Assembly (NCBI RefSeq): GCF_963678635.1
Contig: NC_087062.1
Coordinates: 75,632,349 to 75,696,348 of the forward strand
Direction of reading: 5' to 3'
DNA from: Symsagittifera roscoffensis
Taxonomy: Eukaryota; Xenacoelomorpha; Acoela; Convolutidae
DNA: 64,000 nt
Below are positions 54,029 through 64,000 of the stretch, piece by piece. Positions within the stretch are counted from its first letter, which is position 1. Every line of letters begins with the position of its first letter. Under the pieces are notes generated by a model that saw nothing but the letters and a program-made list of their open reading frames with translations, did no database searches and was not told the DNA's origin. The position numbers were made by a program, and so were the translations under genes.

Positions 54029-55619
54029 GCAAAGAATCCGATCAATAAAAAATTGATTTGATTTCCTGATGGTGGTCTAAACACTATGCAAATGTGCTGT
54101 TTAAAATGTCTGTCCACTCATATTATTTTAAAGCACTATTACAAAGTTTCGTCGTAACATTTAGTCAACTTTTCTTATTAAAAAAACAGCAACGTTCCTT
54201 CCTTTTCCAGACCCTATTTTTCTTTTTTGTACGCTGATAGCCATCAAGGTCTAAAACCACAAGGATAACTTTATGTGAGAAGCCAGGTTTCCCTTAAAGC
54301 TGTCAAGGCCTTAGTTTTGTCGAGTCAATCACTTTCGTCTTTTAAAAAACCACGATGGCATCTTAGTAGTTGTGCATTCAGGATGGAAATATAGTCTTTC
54401 TCAAGAAAAACTTCGAATTTTCGTTGTCAGTATTCTCGCCGTTTGTATTCTGGGGTTTTTCAAATTTGTTGTTTTTTGATGTTTGGATAGACTAGAACAT
54501 ATCACCGTCTCGCCACGTTTTTGTCAGGGTTCAGTTGATGTCCGAAAGCAGTTTTGAAATTCTTCTTAAATGCCTTTTATGAAAGTCATAAGCGCACGAT
54601 TCTTGATATCTTTCATACCTTTTATTAAAATCATTACCTTTTTTTCTAAAAGTAATTGCAATCAGGGTAAAGCCACCAGAATCAGGTTTCAGGTTTCCAC
54701 ATCAATCGATTATTGATGTTGTATGTTGCTGACATTTAAAAATGGGTTTTCAATCACCAATATATATTAATTGCACCCCGTGACATTTGCTATTTCCTCC
54801 CAGTTCTATTTATTAGGGTAATTCCAAAAGACTATATTTGAAGCTTCCTATGCAACCCCTACATTTTTTTCTCATTTTTTGTTCTTAAATTTCCATTTTT
54901 CTTCGCAAAAACGTTCACATGATTTTTGCCAATTGATTTTTCGCATTCGCGCATGTAGCCGGCACTAGTGGATAGGTAGCAGAAACTGGATTCCCCGGCT
55001 TCATTCCCTAATCCCGTTCCTCCCATCCATAATTTATCTGCCGATCTGTCTAAGCAGGTGCTATCTAATCCCCTCGTCTGTCTGGACTGTTATTGTTCAA
55101 ACCAACACTAAGTCCGAACTGTCAGTTTCTTTATTTCAATTTAAAAGTTCACTTTAGTATAATTCTACCAAACCCAGACAAGTGTATTATACTTCGCAAT
55201 GCGCAATAAATGATTAACGAACATTACCTCATTCGCAAGAGGTTTATCTTAGACAAAGTCAGTTAGGGATTTAGTATGGTTAGGTTTCGTGTTCTTAGTG
55301 GAAGATACATTCAGGAAGGAGAACGCGTACCGAAAAATTCTATTTTTGGTCAGGGGCATAGGGGTAGACTGTTTTCGAATTTACGACTCATCTCACATTA
55401 TGTCAATAAAGTTTTTTGAAGGCAATGCAATAATATTTTTCATACGTTGCGTAATAATTTTGAAAGAAAAGCGCGCAACAAAATGGCGCAATTTTTTGGG
55501 CAAAACTGCCCAAGAAATGACTGAAAACGTCATTTTTGATGTTTTTTTTTCAAAAAAAGCTTGAAGAGCTGAATTTTTTTATAAATGTTGTTTTCGGCTA
55601 GTTCGGAAAATCATTTTTC

Positions 55620-55828
55620 GGATCTACTTAACAATTGCCCCTTCTCCCCCCCCCCTTTAAGAAAGGGGGGCATTGTTAAATAGATTACAATAACGCATTT
55701 TCGACCGATCAGAATGCAGCAAAATTATTATTCTCAATAGAAAGCTCAGTGCTAATTTACTGCTTTCATTAATAGGGGTGGCAATTCTTAAGTAGATACC
55801 AAAGGGAGGGCGATTGTTAAGTAGATCC
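55620..55828. mobile_element. Small inverted-repeat element, GGATCTACTTAACAAT termini
   Basis: Left GGATCTACTTAACAATTGCCCC and right GGGCGATTGTTAAGTAGATCC minus the ends are inverted repeats. A third, inverted copy (GGGGCATTGTTAAATAGATT) lies internally at about 55664-55683, opposite a C-run. Confidence 0.65.
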
Positions 55829-57095
55829 CATTTTGCCGACCTAAATTAAGAGGTCGACCAAAGTTTTTCGAAAAGTGGCAAGATTATGTTCCGGAAAATA
55901 AGAAAATAATTTTTCAGATCTTTGATATTACAGATCAGAAGTATCAGAATAGCTGAAAAATGAAGAAGTCAAAATAAACGTCGTTGCTAATCGTCAAAAA
56001 GGCTCGTTCACATACAGCAACCTATCAATTTATAACCCCAACCCAATAACAAAACCATTGCTTGACGGGCTGTATTTTGATTTCTTGCAGCTAATTGTCC
56101 TACTAGTAACCTATTTCTTCTGCATATATTGCATACTTTGTATGCCTTGGGCAATGAATGATTAACTTAAAGTTGAAATTAGAAAAAAATTACATTTATG
56201 AAAATGTATGCCAAAATTTAGATTTTTGCTATTTTCACTATATTTTGTTAATTATCTGTACGACATCGATATTCAAGTAGTTTCCAACGCAATGTATCTG
56301 CAAGACCGTTTAACTTTGGTGACTCTAGTTTTGAGTAACCAGAGTTTTCATCATACTTGTGATCGGTTAAAAACAACAAAAAAATTTTTAAATTAAAGTG
56401 TTAAGTTAAAAAAAAACACTTTTCATGCACTTAAATTTCATTTTGGTGCACGAAAATTGTATGATTAGCATTTTTGGTCAACCCGGGAGTAGTAGCCTGG
56501 GAGGCTGTTATGGAAAAAGCCGAAAACTTGTGATATTTGCACCTGACTGTCTAAAATCTTTTACGTAGTCTGCAATCAGAATAAATCAGTTGAATAAGTC
56601 CTGAAAACAAAAACCGTTATAATCATGTTGTCGATTTACTTGCCCGTCCGTTAGTGATTGTATTACGTAGGCAGCGAGCCATGAAAGATGAATGACTACG
56701 GTTCAAATGATGAAATCAGCCACAGAAATTCTGCAAATTTTCGTAACTCTGATATATATTAAAAAAATAATACCTTATGTGCTCTGTGACCTATAGGTTC
56801 TCGAACAAAATTTTTGGGCATTTTTTTAAAAATTTTTTATTTTTCATACCGAAAATAAACAGGAAAAAATGGGCCATTGTTCAATTAATTTTCTACGCTG
56901 ATTTAAATTTTTCCCATAAAAAATTTATCAGGGTGATCAGTCTCATAATTAAGATAAAAGAGGTAGCAATTAGAAGTAAAAAGACCATAATTAACGGAAT
57001 AAGTCCATATGGCTCAGTAGTGTTCAATTAAAGGCATGCTTTCAAACATGCTCGTTAACCGTTGATAAAGATCCTAATATGGGAGTATAAAAATT

Positions 57096-57360
57096 GAGAT
57101 CAACCGTGCAATCTTCCCCCCCCCCCCCTTTAAGTCACCTTCCGTAGAATGCCCTCCCCAAGCATATAAGTCTAAAAAAATTCTGTATAAAATATAATAT
57201 GCATTTCAAACAAACGCGTTTAAAATTGCTTTTTATATTTTTCTTTCGTAATGCGGTCAATTTTGAACGCATCTAGGCTATACTTAAAGTTACCTTATGA
57301 AAAAGTTTTATTTTCTTTCCCTAAATAGATTGGGGGAAGGGGGAATTGTATAGTTGATCC
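57096..57360. mobile_element. Relative of the GGATCTACTTAACAAT element
   Basis: The left GAGATCAACCGTGCAATCTTC plus a C-run and the right GGGGGAATTGTATAGTTGATC are inverted repeats and are diverged from the termini of 55620-55828. Confidence 0.5.
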
Positions 57361-58050
57361 AATAATTGCAACAAGATTAGGGTTCGCATCAGATTGGGCG
57401 TCTTCTTTTTGGATAAAAAGACAGCTTTTTGATTTTGAAAAGTTCTTATGAAAGTACTGATATCTCGCATCCAATTTCGTAGTAACAAGACCCAATTCTT
57501 GCCGCGATTGAATTTGCACTTCTTTCTGAGCCGGTTTAATTGGAATTTTATTTGATCAAAAAATGCCCAGCACATAATCTGTACTTTTTCTTCTGTGAGG
57601 CGACAATTCCTTCAAAGCAATTTTTCACTATTTCGACGCTTCGCGCCACGCGATAACTCGCGGCAAGCAGCAGTTAGTAGATCTTAGTTGTTATGTCACC
57701 CACAATTGGTTTGATACGTGTTGTGTGCTTGTCAGCCCAAAGATGCAAACTTCTTATGATAATGCCTAGTTTTCATCGGCGTTATCGCCCATGTTCAGAC
57801 TAAAGGGAGCAAGTTTAAAGTAGTAATTATTGGTGGTTGTAAAAAGTTGCTGCCTAAAATTTGCCGCCTTTCTGTTAGATTAACAGTTGTCGCTTTCGAC
57901 CAGTTGTCGTTTTCTGCGAACTGCGGCCTTGCCCTTTTACCCTTTAGCCGTAACAAAAATTCAGCTCCTAATTTCAGGACATGAGAATTAGCTATGTCAG
58001 CCAGTTACATTTTCTGCAAAAGATCATTTAACCAAAAACATTTCTTTATT

Positions 58051-59177
58051 GTTCCGACTTTCGTAACGAAAGTAACGGAATATCTGTGCTCGGGTGGTTT
58101 TTTTCTTCAGACAAACTTCGACTTTTTAACTAGCCTTTTTTGACGGATTTTTTTAAAAATTATTCGACATCTATTGTTGTCCTGAGCTTAAATTTGAAAA
58201 AAAAATTTCATCTGTGATCATTTTTCCTAAAGCTATGGGGGTTTAAATATTGCCATTTTGGCCGATTTGGGACAATTAACGCGCGATGTATTTCGCGCTA
58301 TTAACGCGTAAGTGGAGATTTAATCCTTTTTAGAAATCGTTCCAAATTGGTTCAGAGAAGCTTATATGCCATGATTGATTCGTTAATAGTAGCGAAATTT
58401 ATCACTTTGTACTTAATATTGCGTGCGGGGGGGATGATTTTTACAAAAAATCTCAATAAAAAAAATTAGTTTTTTTTAACATTTAAATTTTTCATATTAT
58501 TACTGCTCAATAGAACTTAAAAGGCAGTCGGAACATTCAGGGTTTCGCCCTGATTCGAGCAGTCTGGTTTGTTTTTTAGAGCCTGTTAACGTTTTCAAGT
58601 CCCCATTCCAAATATTTTAAAAAGTTTTTCAAAATTTGATCGATTTTTGTCGTTGTAAACAGAAAGAAGTAAGCTGAAAACAAACAAAACTGCTCGTATC
58701 AGGGCGAAACCCTGAATTTTCTGACTGGTTTTAAGGTACATGGAGCAGTAATAACATAAGCAACATGAAAAATTAAATTAAATAAAATAAATCATCCCCC
58801 CACACGCCATGTAAAGTACAAAACAATAGTTTTCGCTCCTTGTAACAAATCAATTATGGCAAATAAGCTTCTTTCAACCAATTTGGAACGATTTCTAAGG
58901 CGGATTAAATCTCCGCTTATGCGTTAATAGCGCGAATTATATCGCGCGTTAATTGTCCCAAAATGGCCAAAATGGCCATCTTTAAACCCCAATAACTTTA
59001 CGAAAAAAGATCACAGGTGAAATATCTTTTCAAAATTAAGCTCAGGACAACAATACCTTTTGAATGATATCAAAAAATTCCGTCAAAATGGCTAGTTAAA
59101 AAGTCGAAATTTGTCTGAAGAAAAAAAACCCACCCTGAGCACAAATATTCCGTTACTTTCGTATCGAAAGTCGGAAC
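58051..59177. mobile_element. 1.1-kb foldback element
   Basis: Two arms of about 500 to 525 bp (58051-58577 and 58677-59177) are inverted copies around a ~100-bp spacer. Both ends read GTTCCGACTTTCG outward, with an inner palindrome ACTTTCGTAACGAAAGT. Shared inner blocks include CAATTAACGCGCGAT, CCAAATTGGTT and CAGGGYTTCGCCCTG-type palindromes. There is no coding frame. A second, more decayed copy lies at 61680-62640. Confidence 0.85.
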
Positions 59178-59815
59178 AAAAAGAACAGTACAATAAATGA
59201 TTTCATTGTTAAAATCCTAGAAAACAAAAGATTCACATTTAATTCCATTTAAAGTTTTTGCTATAGCTTTGATTATTTATGCGCTCTTTTGTCATCAGTT
59301 ATTGTTGAAAATAAACTCTTTTTAGCTTACAGGATTGCGCAATTCCAATAATTGATGATTTCGTGCTCAGTTTTAACCAGCTGGAGATAAAAAAGTTTAT
59401 CTTCCATTCTGCCATTGAGTTTATACATCATAAGATTCAAACATCAGATTTACGAACTTCTTGTACAATTCTACAGAAGATAGAACTAGCTAGTTATGTT
59501 TAAGTAATGCGAGCTTAGTTCCACTGCTAGGTAGGAGTTTAAAAAAAAACAACAAGACGGATGGTATAACGGCAATTGGTAAAATGTAAAAAAACTCATC
59601 TACTCAAATGATAACTTTGCTGAATTTAAGCTGGCGCATATTAAATTGTTGATGTAGAATACATATGAGTTCAATGCCACCCTTTATTACATTCTCCACT
59701 CTCCCCCTTTGGCAAATACATGTTTTTGGAACACAACTTTCATATTTTTTCGGATGTAATTGTACCTTGCTACACTTAAAATAAGGTTGATTAAATGCAT
59801 GCCTACTTTTACTAG

Positions 59816-60427
59816 GTCTATGGCCAATGGGAAATCTAGTGTGCAACGTCTATCTACATGTAGATGTGCTTCTTTGTACCTCTTCAATTCTCCATCTGAC
59901 CATTATATCTCTCGATCGATTCCTCGTCATCAAGTACCCTCTGCGACACAAAATACACGGGGGATCCCGATGCTCCACAGTCCTCAAAATATCCCTGGTC
60001 TGGATACTCTCGATTATGGTAGCTTTTCCGGGATATCTGATCCGAAATACGATTCACTCTTCGCCGGACAAGCCGACAGTAGCCGAGAACAATTTTCTCT
60101 CGGAGAAGGGCGAGTGCGGATACTTCGACACGAGTCAACTGTTTATAATTTACAGTGCAACCGGGTCGTTTTTCCTGCCGGCGACAATCATGGCGGTCTT
60201 GTACTTTGTCACTATCATGGAACTCTACGGGAGCACGGAGTTTTCGCGACGAGCCGATGCCAAACGCAACGTGGCTGGGATCCACTCGAGCGAGGCAAAG
60301 AGCTTTGTGCAGAGAATGACATTTCAGAGTGCGCAGAAGAAAGCGATGAAGGTGTTGGGAGTTGTGTTCACGTGTTTCCTCATCAGCTGGTGTCCCTTCT
60401 TTGTTACATACTGTCTGCAGGGAGTCT
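59816..60427 (+). CDS. Biogenic amine GPCR, exon with TM3-TM6 (5-HT2-like)
   Basis: The exon begins after CTTTTACTAG in phase 1 and starts with LWPMGNLVCNVYL, the conserved first extracellular loop and TM3 cysteine. TM3 has the amine-binding Asp (VDVLLCTSSILHL) and DRF in place of DRY, followed by YPLRH. TM4 has the conserved Trp (KISLVWILSI) and Pro. TM5 reads YSATGSFFLP, with Ser at the usual catechol/indole positions. The third loop is short, about 50 residues. TM6 reads KVLGVVFTCFLISWCPFF, the aminergic W-x-P-F-F toggle region. KVLG..WCPFF and HL in TM3 point to the 5-HT2 group; octopamine or dopamine receptors are alternatives. The exon ends at TCT then GTAAGTTA, in phase 1. TM7 is beyond the window. 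Confidence 0.9.
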
Positions 60428-60639
60428 GTAAGTTAAACTAAGACATTTAATTTAAAAAAAGTTATCATAATTATTATCATCACATTAAAAACAACCATGA
60501 TGATAATGTAATCAAAATGATAACAATAATAGTAAGTAAACATAATATTCATAATAAATAAAAAAGTATTTAAAAATATTAAAATTTATTGATCATAATA
60601 AATTTTAATATTTTTGGTACTATTTTAAGACATCCATTT

Positions 60640-60836
60640 TGGCTGACCGACCCTAATTTTTTTCTATGGCCAGCATAGAAAATTTGGCTTAAATAGGGTC
60701 TTTATTGTGATTTGGGAATGCTCAGAAAATCAATTTGGTCCATCTAAAAGAAGGTCGACAAAATTTTCAACTTTTTTTTTATAAATCCGACCGTATCCCC
60801 CTTCTTCCTCCGCAAATATTTTACATCCGCACCTGA
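60640..60836. mobile_element. Right half of a hAT-like miniature element
   Basis: It carries CGACCCTAATTTTTTTCTA, AAATCAATTTGGTC, GGTCGACAAAATTTTC and an end CATCCGCACCTG, in the order of the right half of 37747-38448. The left half is absent. Confidence 0.55.
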
Positions 60837-60919
60837 TCATTATGATATTCATTAAAAAATCATAATCATAATGATGATAAAAACGACAAAAATGAAAGAA
60901 ATTCAAGAAAGCAAAATAA

Positions 60920-61276
60920 TCTACAAGCAGGGGCGGTAAAAAGTAAGAAAAAATCAAAAATTTTATTGGCTGTTTTTAGGTCGACCGATTTGATTTTCCA
61001 AGCTCTCATACATCACCATTAAGACCCTACTTTGACTAAGTTTTCAGCGGCGCAGGCAGCATTTTGATAAAAAGGCCAAAAAAGGCGTTTTAAGCACTTT
61101 TTGAAAAATTTTGACCTAAGAATTGCGTTTTTCGGCGCCCGTTTTCCCCTAAAATTTAGTATGTATTGGGGCCAAAGGCGCCTTCAGAAAATTTTAGGGT
61201 TCGCCAGCCAAAAATGGATAACTTAAATTAGTGCAAAGGGTCCCCCGCCCCCCTTAAATCCGCTGGTGCTTACAAG
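60920..61276. mobile_element. hAT-like miniature element with imperfect 8-bp duplication
   Basis: The element 60928-61268 begins CAGGGGCGG and ends with a degenerate CCGCTGGTG. The flanks TCTACAAG and CTTACAAG agree at six of eight positions. The interior has GGCGCCTTCAGAAAATTTTAGGG, as in the 435-bp relative. Confidence 0.65.
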
Positions 61277-61679
61277 TATTCTAAGCGTGTTTCAGTTTTG
61301 AAACTTTCTTGATCACCACAAAGGCTTCAGTGCCTGTCAAGTAGAATGTCTATTCGGGTAAAACAATTTGAATTTTTAAGGGGGTGGGACAAAGTTGTAC
61401 GTTAAGTAGAGAAAAGACCGCTCATATTTCGAGTGCCCTTCAACGTTTAAGGAGTACTTTTTTGGAAAAAAATGCCCATCATAGAAAACAAATTGAAATA
61501 AGATTTCGTCTCAGATTTTGTTGTGCAAATCATCTCCCCATACGCTGTATAAAGTACAAAATGCTATGTTCCGCATACACTAACACACGATTAGATCAAA
61601 TAGCTTGCCTCAATTCAACTTGGGAGTATTTATGAGCCAATTTTTTTTTGGCGTGTGTACGCTACTAGTTAACATTATT

Positions 61680-62640
61680 GTTCCGATTTTCGTAACGAAA
61701 GTAACGGAATATTTGCGCTCAGGGTGGTTTTTTTTCTACTTCAGACAAGTTTTGGCTTTTTAACTTGTCATTTTTGACGGAACTTTTTTTAAACATCATT
61801 CGAAAGCTATTGTTGTCCAGAGCTTAAATTTGAAATGATATTTCACCTGTGATTATTTTTTGTAAAGTTATGGGGGTGTAAAGATTGCAATTCTGGCCAA
61901 TTTAGGACAATTAACGCGCAATATATTTTGCGCTATTGATGCGTAAGCAGAGATTTAATCGGTTTTAGAAATTGTTCCAAATTGGTTCAAGGAAGCTTAT
62001 ATGCCATAATTGATTTGCTAATAGGATTAAAATCTACCATTTTGTACTTAATATGGCGTGTAGAGGGATGTTTCTACAAAACATCTCTAATTTTTTCAAA
62101 AAAAAATTAAAATTATATTTATTGAACTTAAATGCTCAATAGACCTAAAAAGGCGGTCGGAACATTCAGGGCTTTAAATTTAAAATGCGCTTTAACTATT
62201 CCTAATTCTCGTAATCAAAAGGATAATTTACGCATTTTAGCTATCTGCTTAATAATCACGCCTCTATGGTAACTACCAAAAAATCTCCACCTCTATAAAC
62301 AAAAACAAGAAATTAGCACTGGATTTTCGATTGAAAAATCAATTTTTGCTTCATTCTGATGGGAAATAAATTCGATTAACTTAGTCTTCTTAAGAGTCTC
62401 TTGATAGAAAGGAAATTGTTAAGTATGTTACGTTTTAGTTATCCCAACGAATTCAAATTAGTTTTAGAATCAAACCCTTTTGATTTTGGGAAAAATTATC
62501 GTACATAAAAAAATTATTACATCAATGGATCAGTAGTTTTTGAATAGCATAAAAAAACTCCCGTCAAAAATGCTAGCTAAAAAATTGAAATCTATTTCAT
62601 GAAAAACACCAAATCAAGCACAAATATTCCATCAATTAGA
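61680..62640. mobile_element. Decayed copy of the foldback element
   Basis: The left arm (61680 to about 62170) begins GTTCCGATTTTCGTAACGAAAG and follows the arm of 58051-58577 closely. The opposite arm is recognisable only near 62560-62630 (CCGTCAAAAATGCTAGCTAAAAA, CAAGCACAAATATTCC). It is non-coding. Confidence 0.65.
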
Positions 62641-63399
62641 AAAAAGGGCTATTCGTCGCCAGCCAATTTGATCAAGTTTCTTTACTTAGTAGTTCTGTAC
62701 TTCAAAATGATATTGAATCTCACACCAGCTAAATCATGACCGTTTGGTTGCTGTGCATTGCTAAATCATTCTATTATTGTGACTTTTGAAGAAAAAAGAA
62801 ATACTGGTGAGTGGCTCCATTTTTGCTACAGAACTTTTTTGACTTTTTAACTTAGAATATCACTGGTTGTCATTTTTTGAAAATATATGGAAGTTTAGTT
62901 TTGGGACAATTTTGACGACTATAAAAAATCATTGTTTGGAAGTTATGTTTTCGGTCAACGACTTTAATTGAAGTTAGTTAATTTTAAGCCTTCCTTTAAC
63001 TTCCGCTAAATTTTGATTGATTATATTGCTCACAATCACCGATATTGCCAACAGTTTTGTATTAATTATACATCGTCTTGAAGTTTACATAGCGCGCAGG
63101 GGAATAAAATAGAGGCACAGAAGAATCAAAAAAGAGCATTTTGCTTAAAACTACTAATATAATTGCCATGAAAATTTGTCACCTAATGTCACCTCTGACC
63201 TGTACTTGAGCAAAATCTGTCACAAATGGACATCTCAAATTGTCAAGATCAAAGACCTCCACCAATAGCTATTTTTATAAAAAGTTTTTTAACCATTATT
63301 GCAACACAGGGGAGAAAAGCATATGGGTATAACAACCCCCTCCCGAGCGAGGTGCTCACTTTAAGTTTCGTGTTTCAAATTGGAGCACATGTCAGTGCT

Positions 63400-63600
63400 C
63401 GACCGCAAAAGAATAGTCAAGAGAGGAATTTGGGTCAAGCACAAATTCGAAACATACCTCTAGCACGGTCGAGCGGAGTCGAGCACGGTCGAAACATACA
63501 CCAAGCACGTTCGGAAAAAACCTCGAACATGGTCGAAAAATTCCTTGAGCGCGGTCGAAACATTCCTCGAGCATGAACTCGAGTCTGTCGAAACATACCC
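63400..63600. repeat. Tandem array of a TCGAGCAYGGTCGAAACAT unit
   Basis: About six imperfect copies of a ~30-bp unit of the type CTCGAGCACGGTCGAAACAT follow each other. Related TCGAGAAAGTCGAA words occur in both copies of the duplication at 28.1-30.95 kb. Frames through it on both strands are repeat artefacts. Confidence 0.7.
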
Positions 63601-64000
63601 ACATTGACAAAAATGGACAAAAAATTGATGATATGCAAAAAATCTACAGATTAATTTAAGTATCACATCGATTAATCTACAATCTGTTTACTGCAAAGTG
63701 TTTCGTGTTTCGGCAATTTTTCTATAAAACTTTTTTTTCGCGAGGTTGTGAGCACTTTAAAAAGAAGCTGGAAAATCTGTAAAATTTGATGAACCAAAAT
63801 TTATGAGCTAAAAAATGAAGCATTGCGAACCTGAATTAACTAAAAATCATCAGTGAAATTTCATTTTTTGACTGGAAGTTTTTATAATTTACCAATAATT
63901 TTCATTTTGAATAAATAATTTGTGAAATGTGATGAATCAAAACTTATGACCTCAAAATTGAAACATTGCGTCCATGAACTAAGAATCATCGGTACAAAAT

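Larger units (their letters stand above)
47529..59815 (+). other. Receptor intron 1 (12.3 kb)
   Basis: The donor is GTAAGATC at 47529 and the acceptor is CTTTTACTAG at 59806-59815; both are in phase 1. The intron contains no other gene that I can support. It holds fragments and full copies of several miniature element families, listed separately. Stretches 49628-52726, 54029-55619 and 55829-57095 show no further recognisable feature beyond AT-rich decay and a loose repeat of AGCTTRGATAGTAAARTTTAGT near 51150 and 51330. Confidence 0.85.
60428..64000 (+). other. Receptor intron 2 (start), no further exon seen
   Basis: The intron opens with GTAAGTTAAA and runs past the right edge. No TM7-like sequence (NPxxY) is seen in any plus frame. 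It contains the elements listed below and AT-rich decay. The stretch 62641-63399 shows nothing else. Confidence 0.7.

Noticed and set aside
54960-55270. Possible second LTR relic with somewhat higher GC
   Set aside because: A few words resemble the LTR (GGATAGGTAG, TCCCTAATCCC), but collinearity is too weak to support it.
59760-60431. Overlapping 223-codon plus frame across receptor exon 2
   Set aside because: It is out of frame with the receptor. The receptor frame has all TM3-TM6 signature residues and proper splice sites.
1-64000. CRISPR arrays, rRNA genes, bacterial operons
   Set aside because: No regularly spaced identical repeats with unique spacers, no rRNA-like sequence and no bacterial gene layout are present. 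The window is eukaryotic.

Overview
The window is AT-rich metazoan nuclear DNA, most likely from an invertebrate. The evidence is a biogenic-amine receptor split by GT-AG introns (one of 12.3 kb), a very high load of transposon relics and microsatellites, and one assembly gap of 200 N. Nothing in the sequence fixes the phylum.

The main content is one intact, recently inserted LTR retroelement of 18.9 kb (6392-25298). It lies entirely on the minus strand and is flanked by a 4-bp target duplication GTTT. Its two 410-bp LTRs look identical by eye. In its own direction it reads: 5' LTR, primer-binding site, a 1.2-kb leader with repeated hairpins and a 77-codon ORF, a basic 155-aa ORF, Gag (1141 aa, CCHC knuckle), one in-frame TAA, Pol (protease, RT with YLDD, RNase H, HHCC and D,D(35)E integrase, GPY/F-like end; Ty3/gypsy type), two tiny hydrophobic ORFs sharing an ATGA junction, a 378-codon open frame with no ATG, an 872-aa envelope-like glycoprotein, a further 538 to 544-codon open frame with no ATG but with a good splice acceptor, a 1.6-kb 3' region, and the 3' LTR. 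This is a retrovirus-like gene set with Gag-Pol apparently made by stop-codon readthrough and several genes that need spliced mRNAs. The extra proteins match nothing I recognise.

The left flank (1-6391) has no convincing host gene. It holds a 323-bp tandem duplication and a FLYWCH-like zinc-finger fragment. From 25.3 to 47 kb there is no intact gene: a (GA)n tract, a diverged segmental duplication (28.1-30.95 kb), a reverse-transcriptase pseudogene (32.2-33.8 kb), an old relic similar to the retroelement LTR (36.2 kb), hAT-like miniature elements, and a group of non-autonomous elements with CCCG termini, each filled with its own palindromic repeat.

From 47.2 kb to the right edge lies a plus-strand rhodopsin-class amine receptor gene, closest in motifs to 5-HT2 receptors. 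The exon at 47186-47528 encodes TM1-TM2 and the exon at 59816-60427 encodes TM3-TM6. TM7 is beyond the window. Its introns are packed with miniature inverted-repeat elements, including a 1.1-kb foldback element and a 435-bp hAT-type element with a perfect 8-bp target duplication.
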